From assembly GCF_001613505.1 (NCBI RefSeq), contig NZ_BDCM01000014.1, positions 558,001 to 622,000 on the forward strand: DNA of 64,000 nucleotides, given 5' to 3'. Both the position numbers and the translations under genes were made by a program. The notes under the pieces were generated by a model that was not told the DNA's origin, searched no databases, and saw only the letters and a program-made list of their open reading frames with translations. Below are positions 25,122 through 32,484 of this stretch, piece by piece (position 1 is the first letter of the stretch; every line of letters starts with the position of its first letter). This DNA comes from Nocardia mikamii NBRC 108933 (GTDB taxonomy: Bacteria; Actinomycetota; Actinomycetes; Mycobacteriales; Mycobacteriaceae).

Positions 25122-25916
25122 TCAGGACGCGTTACCGCCGATGCTGAACGCCACACCGCTCGGATCGCGCAACGCCGCCAACCGGCCGTACGGCGAGTTC
25201 TGGGGCTCGACTTCGACCGACCCACCCAGGCTCACCGCCTGCTTCACCGTCGCATCGACGTCTTCGGCGCCGATGTAGATCCGCCACCAGCCGGGCGATC
25301 CCGGGGGCAGGTGCGCCGCCGAATCCATCACGCCACCGAGCATCGGCGTGGCGGAATGGATGGACGTGTACCGAAATTCGGGTGAATCACCGATCGTGAA
25401 GGGATCGCGCCAGCCGAACACCTCGCGGTAGAACTTCAACGCCTCCGCATAGGCCGGCGTATGCAGTTCGAACCACGACGGGTACCCGACGTGCCCGCTC
25501 CAATTTCCGCCGCCGGCGACGCCGAAGGAACCGAAGCCGCGATGGACGCCGGGCTGCCACGCACCGACAGCCGCACCGGACGGATCGGCGAGGACGGCCA
25601 TGCTGCCGAGCTCACCGACGGCCATCGGCTCCACCACGACCCGGCCGCCGTGGTCGGCGGCGGAGGCGGCGGTGGCGTGGACGTCGACACTGGTCAAGTA
25701 CACGGTCCATTGATCGGGTGCGCCGTCCGAGCCGTCGTTGCGCATCCCGCCGGCGACGGCATTGCCGTCCTTGCGGAAGGTGATGTAACCGCCGTACTGC
25801 TCATCGCTTTCGGCGGTCCAGCCGAACAACTCGCCGTAGAAATCGACGGCTCGATCGGTGTCGGCGGTGAACAGTTCGATCCAGCACGGGTCTCCGGGTT
25901 CGAAGGTGTAGGACAT
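25122..25916 (-). CDS. VOC (glyoxalase/bleomycin-resistance fold) family protein, two domains
   Basis: 264 residues from ATG 25916 (GGAG 6-9 bases upstream). Two tandem VOC modules: about 5-122 (DPCWIELFTADTDRAVDFY) and about 142-262 (YPSWFELHTPAYAEALKFY), each ending in a 'DPSGaa' turn. The architecture matches the actinobacterial 27-kDa antigen/hydroxylase-like VOC proteins. Metal ligands cannot be placed with certainty. Function unknown: dioxygenase, isomerase and antibiotic-binding roles all occur in this fold. Confidence 0.85.
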   Translation of the reverse strand: MSYTFEPGDPCWIELFTADTDRAVDFYGELFGWTAESDEQYGGYITFRKDGNAVAGGMRNDGSDGAPDQWTVYLTSVDVHATAASAADHGGRVVVEPMAVGELGSMAVLADPSGAAVGAWQPGVHRGFGSFGVAGGGNWSGHVGYPSWFELHTPAYAEALKFYREVFGWRDPFTIGDSPEFRYTSIHSATPMLGGVMDSAAHLPPGSPGWWRIYIGAEDVDATVKQAVSLGGSVEVEPQNSPYGRLAALRDPSGVAFSIGGNAS

Positions 25917-26070
25917 GCTCGCTCCTCTGGATGGGGATTGCGTTCTCTCACCGGTACGACGGCGCCGAACGGACAAACTCATCGGCCCCTGCCCAAGCCT
26001 GGCACGAGGCGGGGACCATCGGCCCGATTTGCTAGTAGCGTTTGTGAACTAACTCCCCTACGCTGCCGTT

Positions 26071-28314
26071 ATGACCGAATGGCATCCGACGGCATGCATC
26101 CTGTGCGAGTGCAACTGCGGCATCCAGGTGCTGCTGGGCGCCGACGGCCGCAGCTTCGACAAGATTCGCGGCGACAAGCTGCACCCCTCCTCGGCCGGCT
26201 ATACCTGCAACAAGGCCCTGCAGCTGGACCGGTACCAGAACGGGCGCACCGGTCGCCTGACCGCGCCGCTGCGCCGCAACCCCGACGGCTCGTTCACCGA
26301 AATCGATTGGGATACCGCCATTTCGGAGATCTCCGCGCGCATGCGCGAGATCGGCGCCGCATACGGCGGCGAATCGATCTTCTACTACGGTGGCGGCGGC
26401 CAGGGCAATCATCTCGGCGGCGCCTACGCTCCGGCCACCATGGCCGCCTACGGCATGCGCTATCGATCCAGTGCGCTGGCCCAGGAGAAGACCGGCGATT
26501 TCTGGGTCGGCGCGCGAATGACCGGCCATCCGGTCCGCTCGGATGTCGAACATGCCGAGGTGGCGTTGTTCATCGGCAAGAACCCGTATCAATCCCACGG
26601 CTTCCCGCGCGCCCGCTCGGTGTTGAAGGAGATCGCGCGCGATCCGCGGCGGTCGATCATCGTGCTCGATCCGGTCCGCACCGAAACCGCCGAACTGGCG
26701 GACTTCCATCTGCAACTGCGGCCCGGGACCGATGTCTATCTACTGGCCGCGATGGCGGCGATCCTGATCCGCGACGACCTGGTCGACCACGACTGGCTGG
26801 CCGCGCACACCGAAGGTTTCGACGAGGTGGCGGCGGTACTGCGCGCGGTGCCGATCGAGGAGTACTGCACCCTGGCCGATGTCGAGATCGACCTGGTCAC
26901 CGCCGCGACACGCCGCCTGGCAGCGGCGGATTCGGTGGCCGCGCTCGAGGACCTCGGCGTGCAGATGAACCGCCACTCGACCCTGGTCAGCTACGTCGAG
27001 AAACTGCTCTGGCTGCTCACCGGAAACCTCGGCAAATCCGGTACGCAGTACGCCTTCTCCGGAATGGCGGCGATCGGGCACGATCGTGGCCATCCCGCCG
27101 ACTCCGGTCCGCGCAGCCCGGTCGTGGGCGCGCGCATCATCAGCGGGCTGGTGCCGTGCAATGTGATCACCGAGGAGATCCTGACCGACCATCCCGCCCG
27201 CTATCGGGCGATGATCATCGAGAGCGCCAATCCCGTTCATTCACTGGCGGATTCGGCTCGGATGCGGGCCGCGCTGGCGGCGCTGGAGCTGGTGGTCGTC
27301 ATCGACGTGGCGATGACCGAAACCGCCCGCGCGGCCGACTACGTGCTGCCGGCGCCGACTCAGTTCGAGAAGTACGAGGCGACCTTCTTCAATTTCGAAT
27401 TCCCCCGCAACGTCTTCCATCTGCGGCATCCGGTACTCCCGGCTCCTGCGGGTGTACTCGCCGAACCCGAGATCCACGCCCGGCTGGTCGAGGCGGCCGG
27501 CGTCCTGACCGAGGACGATTACCGGCCGCTGCGCGCGGCACTCGATCAGGGCCGCGAGGCCTTCGCCATGGCGTTTCTCGCCGTCCTAGCCGATCCCGCG
27601 AAGGCGAAGCTGGCTCCGATCCTGCTCTACCGCACGCTCGGCCCGACGCTGCCCGACGGCGCCGCTGCCGCCGCGGTGCTGTGGGGCGCCGCGTACACCT
27701 GCGCCCGGAAGAACCCGTCCGGCGTCGAGCGGGCCGGCTACGGCACCGGTCTCGCGGCCGGCGAGCGGCTGTTCGAGGCGATCCTGACCGGCGAGCACGG
27801 CGTGGTGATCACCGACGACGAGGTCGACGAGACCTGGAACCGGCTGCGCGGCGGCATCGTCCGCCTCGCCGTCCCGGAACTGCTGTCGGCGCTGGCCACA
27901 CTCCCGCAACCGCACGAGGACCGCGACTGGCCGTTCGTCCTGGCCGCCGGGGAACGGCGCTCCTTCACCGCCAACACCATCATGCGCGATCCGGCCTGGC
28001 GCAAACGCGATCCCGGCGGCGCGCTGCGCATCAGCACCGCCGATGCTCTGCGGCTGGGCCTGTCCTCCGGAGATCGGGTGCGCCTGTCCACCCGCACCGG
28101 CAGTGCGCAGGTGACCGTCGAGCCGACCGATCGCATGCGCAGCGGACATCTGTCGCTACCCAACGGCCTGGGCCTGTCCGTCGTCGAGGCGGACGAGGTC
28201 CTCACCAGCGGGGCGGCGCCCAATGAGCTGACCGCCTTCGACGAACGTGACGAGTGGGTCGGCACCCCGTGGCACAAGTACGTCCCCGCCCGGATCGATA
28301 CGGTGGGTACATGA
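26071..28314 (+). CDS. molybdopterin-dependent oxidoreductase (FdhF/NarB-like)
   Basis: 747 residues. An N-terminal [4Fe-4S] motif C9-x2-C12-x3-C16...C46 precedes the Mo-bisMGD domains (FYYGGGGQGNHLGG, LFIGKNPYQSHG, IVLDPVRTETAELAD), and the C-terminal dinucleotide-binding barrel is at about 630-740. There is no Tat signal, so it is cytosolic. No electron-transfer subunit lies beside it, so the redox partner is unknown. Actinobacterial homologues are annotated variably as formate dehydrogenase or nitrate reductase; the substrate is not decidable here. The stop overlaps the start of an HxlR regulator (ATGA), suggesting one operon and possible self-control. Confidence 0.85.
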   Translation: MTEWHPTACILCECNCGIQVLLGADGRSFDKIRGDKLHPSSAGYTCNKALQLDRYQNGRTGRLTAPLRRNPDGSFTEIDWDTAISEISARMREIGAAYGGESIFYYGGGGQGNHLGGAYAPATMAAYGMRYRSSALAQEKTGDFWVGARMTGHPVRSDVEHAEVALFIGKNPYQSHGFPRARSVLKEIARDPRRSIIVLDPVRTETAELADFHLQLRPGTDVYLLAAMAAILIRDDLVDHDWLAAHTEGFDEVAAVLRAVPIEEYCTLADVEIDLVTAATRRLAAADSVAALEDLGVQMNRHSTLVSYVEKLLWLLTGNLGKSGTQYAFSGMAAIGHDRGHPADSGPRSPVVGARIISGLVPCNVITEEILTDHPARYRAMIIESANPVHSLADSARMRAALAALELVVVIDVAMTETARAADYVLPAPTQFEKYEATFFNFEFPRNVFHLRHPVLPAPAGVLAEPEIHARLVEAAGVLTEDDYRPLRAALDQGREAFAMAFLAVLADPAKAKLAPILLYRTLGPTLPDGAAAAAVLWGAAYTCARKNPSGVERAGYGTGLAAGERLFEAILTGEHGVVITDDEVDETWNRLRGGIVRLAVPELLSALATLPQPHEDRDWPFVLAAGERRSFTANTIMRDPAWRKRDPGGALRISTADALRLGLSSGDRVRLSTRTGSAQVTVEPTDRMRSGHLSLPNGLGLSVVEADEVLTSGAAPNELTAFDERDEWVGTPWHKYVPARIDTVGT

Positions 28315-28808
28315 AGCGCACCACCTTCGCCACCTGGCCCTGTTCGGTCGCCCGCACGGTCGATCTGATCGGTGATTGGTGGACGCCGCTGGTGTTGCGC
28401 GAAGCCTTCTACGGCACAACGCGTTTCGATGATTTCGAACGCACGCTGGGCCTGAGCCGCAACGTCCTCACCCAGCGCCTCACCCGGCTGGTCGACGAGG
28501 GGATGCTGGAGAAGGTCCCCTACCGGGACCGCCCGGTCCGCTACGAGTACCGGCTCACCGACAAGGGACGCGATTTCTTTCCGGTACTCACGGCCATGAT
28601 GCGCTGGGGTGACCGCTGGCTCGCCCCGGAGGCCGGACCGCCGGTGGTCGTCCATCACGACACGTGCGGGAACGACACGCACGCCGAAGTGGTGTGCGCA
28701 CAATGCGGAGAACCGCTGCGGCACGCCGACGTCTCGGCGCGGCTGGGGCCGGGCTTTCCGCCGCAGCACCGCGAAAGCGCTTTGCGCAGCGGACGATTCG
28801 CCTCCTGA
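28311..28808 (+). CDS. HxlR family transcriptional regulator
   Basis: 165 residues from ATG 28311, overlapping the molybdoenzyme stop. Winged helix typical of HxlR (CSVARTVDLIGDWWTPLVLREAFYG region, then LSRNVLTQRLTRLVDEGML). It has a C-terminal extension of about 60 residues with three cysteines (HDTCG...VCAQCGEPL) that could bind Zn or act as a thiol sensor. HxlR proteins often sense aldehydes or redox-active electrophiles through Cys, which would fit control of the adjacent oxidoreductase (inference). Confidence 0.88.
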   Translation: MKRTTFATWPCSVARTVDLIGDWWTPLVLREAFYGTTRFDDFERTLGLSRNVLTQRLTRLVDEGMLEKVPYRDRPVRYEYRLTDKGRDFFPVLTAMMRWGDRWLAPEAGPPVVVHHDTCGNDTHAEVVCAQCGEPLRHADVSARLGPGFPPQHRESALRSGRFAS

Positions 28809-28828
28809 AAGACAGCGCCGCCGCGGCG

Positions 28829-29266
28829 CTACTCCGCGTTCTCGAGTTTCGGGACCAGCCGTTCCAGTAACTCCCGCAGCACCTCTTCGTCCTCCGGCGC
28901 CAATTCGGCCAGCGCCTTGTACGCGCGGACCTGTGAGCCGCGGATCTGCGCGGCCAGCTCACGGCCGGCATCGGTGGACACGAGGTATTTGACGCGCCGG
29001 TCGGCGGGATTCACCGTGCGCCGGACCAGGCCGCGCGCTTCCATGCGATCGGCGACACCGGTCAGATTCGACGGATCGCACGCCATCCGGTCGGCCAGGA
29101 CCCGCATGGGCAGCTCGGCGGGCGGTTCGTTGAGCGCCAGCAGCAGTTTGGCCTGGGTCAGGGTGAGCCCGTGCCCCTCGGCCGCGGTCAGGAAATCCTG
29201 CAGGTAGGCCGAGACGAAGCGCGCGATCAGCAATGCCAGCGGGCTCTGCGCTGTGTCCGGTGACAT
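28829..29266 (-). CDS. MarR family transcriptional regulator
   Basis: 145 residues. Winged helix with LTLTQAKLLLALNEPP, ADRMACDPSNLTGVADRMEARGLV and the wing PADRRVKYL. It is divergent from an MFS efflux gene across a 99-bp gap carrying a palindrome and repeated half-sites, so it most likely represses the transporter. It ends 20 bp from the convergent HxlR gene. Confidence 0.92.
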   Translation of the reverse strand: MSPDTAQSPLALLIARFVSAYLQDFLTAAEGHGLTLTQAKLLLALNEPPAELPMRVLADRMACDPSNLTGVADRMEARGLVRRTVNPADRRVKYLVSTDAGRELAAQIRGSQVRAYKALAELAPEDEEVLRELLERLVPKLENAE

Positions 29267-29288
29267 AGCTGCGATGCTACCGAAACGA

Positions 29289-29349
29289 TTGACAACGGCT
29301 ATCGTCGACTCCTTAAATACTTGAGGTCTTCAAACATATAGGTCTTCAA
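29289..29349 (+). promoter_or_regulatory. MFS promoter with MarR-type operator
   Basis: TTGACA at 29289-29294 and TTAAAT at 29313-29318 (18-bp spacer) form a good promoter toward the MFS gene. Just downstream TTGAGGTCTTCAA (29321-29333) has TTGA/TCAA arms, and AGGTCTTCAA repeats at 29324-29333 and 29340-29349. A repressor bound there would block transcription start. Confidence 0.6.
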
Positions 29350-29365
29350 TTTTCTGGAGGTGGCT

Positions 29366-30844
29366 GTGGAGCGCAGAGGTTCGCTGCTGACCGGCATATT
29401 GGCCTTCGCGGCGATGATCGTGACGGTCATGCAGACCCAGGCCGTGCCGATTCTGGGCCTGATCGCGACGAAGCTGCAGGTCTCGACCACATCGGTCAGC
29501 TGGGTGACCACTGCGACGCTGCTGTCGGCCGCGGTCTTCACACCGCTGCTGGGCCGCATCGGCGACCTCTACGGCAAGAAGCCGACCCTGCTGGGCGTCC
29601 TCGCGGTGGCCACGGCCGGTTCCATCGTCTCGGCGCTGGCGAATTCGCTGGGCGTGCTACTGGTCGGCCGGGTGCTGCAGGGGGTGGCGACCGCGATCTT
29701 CCCGCTGGCCCTGGCCGTGCTGCGGGAGGAGATTCCGGCGCGCCGGCTGCATCACGCGATGGCGATCGTCAGCGGCACACTCGGCTTCGGCGGCGGCCTC
29801 GGCCTGGTGTCGACCGGACTGCTGACCAAGGGGGCCGACCCGGACTATCACATCGTGTTCTGGTTCACCGCGGTGCTGTCGGTGGCGGCACTGGCCGCGG
29901 CGGCGGTGGCGGTGCCGGCCACGGGTAAGCGGCATCCGGGCAGCGTCGATCTGCCCGGCGCGCTCACGCTCGGCGGCTTCCTGGTCCTGCTGCTACTGCC
30001 CATTTCCCAAGGGCACGAATGGGGTTGGACCTCCGCGACCACGATCGCCTGCTTCGCCGGCGCGGTCGCGATGGCGGTGGCCTGGGTGGTGACCGAGCGG
30101 CGGGTGCGCACTCCGCTGGTCGATCTGCGGATGTTCACCCACCGGCCGGTGCTGTTCACCAATCTGTCCGGCATGTTCATCGGATTCGCGATGTTCATGC
30201 AGTTCATGGGCGTGTCGTATCTGGCCCAGATGCCCTCGCGGGTAGCCGGTTACGGATTCGGCGCCTCGATTCTGCGCGCCTCGGTCGAGTACCTGCTGCC
30301 CGCGACGCTGTCGTCGATGGTGGCCGCGCCCGCGGGCGGAATTCTGGTCGGCCGGCTGGGCGGGCGTCGTGTGCTGGCACTGTCGGGAGCGATCGGCGCG
30401 GCCGGATTCGGCTGGCTGGCACTGGCACACGATGCGACCGGCTCGGTGATCGCGGCGAGCGTGGTGATCGGCGTCGCGATCAGCTTCGCCTACGCGGCGA
30501 TGCCGGCACTGATCGCGGCGAGCGTCCCCCATCACCAGAGCGGAATCGCCAACGGCATCAATTCGATCTCCCGCACCGTCGGCAGCTCGCTCGCCAGCGC
30601 CATCATCACCACTTTGCTGACCGCGAAACTGCTGCCTCATCTGCCGTTGCCGCAGGAGAGTCAGTTCACCGTCGCGTTCTGGGTCGGCGCCGCGGCGTGT
30701 GCGGCGACCGTGCTGGCGGCACTGCTCGGCTTGCGACCGGAAGGCCGCGACGCCGGAACCGACGGCGCCGAGCTCGGCGCGGCCGAAACGGGAAGTGGCA
30801 CAGAATCGTTCGCGCGGCCGGAGCTTCCGAGCAGGGTCGGCTGA
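29366..30844 (+). CDS. MFS transporter, DHA2-like drug exporter
   Basis: 492 residues from GTG 29366 (GGAGG 5 bases upstream; GTG 29360 would abut it). About 14 transmembrane segments, with the MFS motif A region GRIGDLYGKKPTLLG between TM2 and TM3 and motif-C-like VSGTLGFGGGLGLV in TM5. No cytosolic domain. By family and by the divergent MarR gene this is a proton-driven efflux pump for small organic molecules; the substrate is unknown. Confidence 0.9.
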   Translation: MERRGSLLTGILAFAAMIVTVMQTQAVPILGLIATKLQVSTTSVSWVTTATLLSAAVFTPLLGRIGDLYGKKPTLLGVLAVATAGSIVSALANSLGVLLVGRVLQGVATAIFPLALAVLREEIPARRLHHAMAIVSGTLGFGGGLGLVSTGLLTKGADPDYHIVFWFTAVLSVAALAAAAVAVPATGKRHPGSVDLPGALTLGGFLVLLLLPISQGHEWGWTSATTIACFAGAVAMAVAWVVTERRVRTPLVDLRMFTHRPVLFTNLSGMFIGFAMFMQFMGVSYLAQMPSRVAGYGFGASILRASVEYLLPATLSSMVAAPAGGILVGRLGGRRVLALSGAIGAAGFGWLALAHDATGSVIAASVVIGVAISFAYAAMPALIAASVPHHQSGIANGINSISRTVGSSLASAIITTLLTAKLLPHLPLPQESQFTVAFWVGAAACAATVLAALLGLRPEGRDAGTDGAELGAAETGSGTESFARPELPSRVG

Positions 30845-30851
30845 GATCGCC

Positions 30852-30933
30852 GGGCGGATCCGACCCGACCGGCCGAGCATTGCGCCCGAGGGCAGCGCGC
30901 GCTCCCCCGCGTGCACGGCACTCGGATCCGCCC
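30852..30933. terminator. 12-bp inverted repeat between convergent genes
   Basis: GGGCGGATCCGA (30852-30863) and TCGGATCCGCCC (30922-30933) are exact reverse complements 58 bases apart, in the gap between the MFS gene (+) and a membrane-protein gene (-). The long loop makes an ordinary intrinsic terminator doubtful, but it is the only structure in the gap. Confidence 0.4.
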
Positions 30934-30954
30934 GCCGGCATGGCCGCTCACCCC

Positions 30955-31311
30955 TCACCGCGCGAACAGCCATGCCGCCGTGCCCAGGTGCACCGCCGCC
31001 AACCCGACGCAGGTGATCGCCATCGGCGTATTCCGTTGGCGCACACCGATTATCGCATCGCCGATCTGAGCCAGTCCCGCGACGACCAGCACGGGCAGCG
31101 CGGCCGCTTCGTTCCCCGCGACCAGGACGGCCACGGTCACCACACTCAGCGGCAGGGCGCGCGCGGCATAGGCACCGAGAAAGAACGTCGCCGCGGAGGT
31201 GAGGGCTTCCCCCTCCGCCAGGGCCAGACGCGGTCGCGCCAGGCCGATCAGGCACGACACACCGGAGATCACGGCCACCACCGAATTGGCGACCACGGGC
31301 AGCATCAGCAT
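30955..31311 (-). CDS. small four-helix membrane protein (DUF4345/DUF4267-like)
   Basis: 118 residues. ATG 31311 is preferred because AAGGGG lies 7 bases upstream; ATG 31317 would be too close to it. Four hydrophobic segments fill almost the whole protein. The size and pattern (SCLIGLARPRLAL in the first loop, GDAIIGVRQRN before helix 4) resemble the DUF4345/4267 families of unknown function. Divergent from a MarR gene, with a perfect palindrome between them. Confidence 0.65.
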   Translation of the reverse strand: MLMLPVVANSVVAVISGVSCLIGLARPRLALAEGEALTSAATFFLGAYAARALPLSVVTVAVLVAGNEAAALPVLVVAGLAQIGDAIIGVRQRNTPMAITCVGLAAVHLGTAAWLFAR

Positions 31312-31339
31312 AATCATTCCCCTTGCAAATCATTCACGA

Positions 31340-31354
31340 CCTGAATCGTTCAGG
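31340..31354. promoter_or_regulatory. perfect palindrome, probable MarR operator
   Basis: CCTGAA-TCG-TTCAGG, a 6-3-6 inverted repeat in the 62-bp gap between a small membrane-protein gene and its divergent MarR gene. A site here could repress both directions. Confidence 0.65.
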
Positions 31355-31373
31355 CAAAGATATACTCGGGGGC

Positions 31374-31841
31374 GTGACGCACGTCAAGACCGCGGTTCCC
31401 GCGACGATCGCCTTCCGCCTCGGCACCCTGGGCGCGATCGTGACCGATCGTTTCGCCGCGGCGATCGAGGAGTTGGATCTCAAGCCGAAACATGTCGGCG
31501 TGCTGGTCGCACTCGATCACGGCGTCGCCGCCTCCCAGCAGGATCTGGCGGCCCGGCTGGGCGTCGCTCCCAGCCTGGTCGTGGCATTGGCCGATCATCT
31601 CGAACGACTGGGGGCACTGCGCCGCGACCGGGATCCGGACGACCGCCGGCGTCAGATCCTAACCCTCACCGACCACGGGCACGAACTGCTCGCCGCGACC
31701 GAGGAGCGGGCGCGTCGGCTCGACCGCGAATTCACCGGCTCCTTGACGGCTGCACAGCGCACCGCCCTGCAGTCGGCACTGGCCGTCCTCGCCGCCGACA
31801 CGGGGCTACCGGGCGAGGGAGAAGTTCACCCGCCGCGGTGA
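31374..31841 (+). CDS. MarR family transcriptional regulator
   Basis: 155 residues from GTG 31374 (CGGGGGC just upstream). Winged helix: LDLKPKHVGVLVALD, QQDLAARLGVAPSLVVALADHLERLGAL and the wing DPDDRRRQILTL. It likely controls itself and the divergent small membrane protein through the palindrome at 31340-31354. It converges on a secreted-protein gene with stops 3 bp apart. Confidence 0.9.
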   Translation: MTHVKTAVPATIAFRLGTLGAIVTDRFAAAIEELDLKPKHVGVLVALDHGVAASQQDLAARLGVAPSLVVALADHLERLGALRRDRDPDDRRRQILTLTDHGHELLAATEERARRLDREFTGSLTAAQRTALQSALAVLAADTGLPGEGEVHPPR

Positions 31842-31844
31842 GTC

Positions 31845-32291
31845 CTAACCGCCGGTGACCAGGCAGGCATACCCCAGGTGGATGCCGGTGCCGACCGGAA
31901 GATCGAGGGTCGCCGCGGGCATCTGCGCGGGCTGCCCGGCTTGCACCGCACTGAGCGTGTGCCGCCCCGGGACCGCCGGAACCCAGGTGATGAGCGCATA
32001 TGCACCGCCGGGCGGCGCCACGCCGATCGGAGCTCCGTTGTCGTAGAAGGTGACCGGCGCGACCGGATCGGTGACGTTCGCCTGCAGGGTGTAACTGCAT
32101 CCGCTGCCGTAATTGGTGGCGATACCGAAGTTCATGTCGGGGGTGGCGCCGAGTCTGGTCGCCGCGGCATTCGCCGCCTGCGGGATCGCGAGCGCGAACA
32201 CCGCGGCGGCGCCGAGGATGCCGCCCGCCACTACCGTGCCGGCCCGACGGCGCACCCGCCGCCGGGGCGGCCCGCTGATCGTCTCGTGCAT
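31845..32291 (-). CDS. secreted protein of unknown function, Ig-like
   Basis: 148 residues from ATG 32291. The N-terminus is arginine-rich (PPRRRVRRRAG), followed by a hydrophobic core (VVAGGILGAAAVFALAI) and an AANAAA cleavage region at about residue 39: a Sec signal peptide. An RR pair without the full Tat consensus is present. The mature part is about 110 residues, predicted to be beta-rich with two cysteines (one after GSG, one near the end in GYACLV) that could pair. The pattern 'VTFYDNGAPIG...' resembles bacterial Ig-like repeats. No close family recognised. Confidence 0.65.
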   Translation of the reverse strand: MHETISGPPRRRVRRRAGTVVAGGILGAAAVFALAIPQAANAAATRLGATPDMNFGIATNYGSGCSYTLQANVTDPVAPVTFYDNGAPIGVAPPGGAYALITWVPAVPGRHTLSAVQAGQPAQMPAATLDLPVGTGIHLGYACLVTGG

Positions 32292-32484
32292 GATGCCGTC
32301 CTCGTCGTAGGCGCCGCAGCGCGAACCGAGACCGTCTGTCGTGCGCGAACATCCCCGACGGCGCCGCACGGTCTGTCGGCACGATACCTCGTAGGCTCGG
32401 CGTCGCGGCCCGGTTCGCGGTCTCGATGTCGCGCGATCGGCGGGCCGGAGGCGGCGCCCGCGCACACAGGAGGACGATGGTGCT

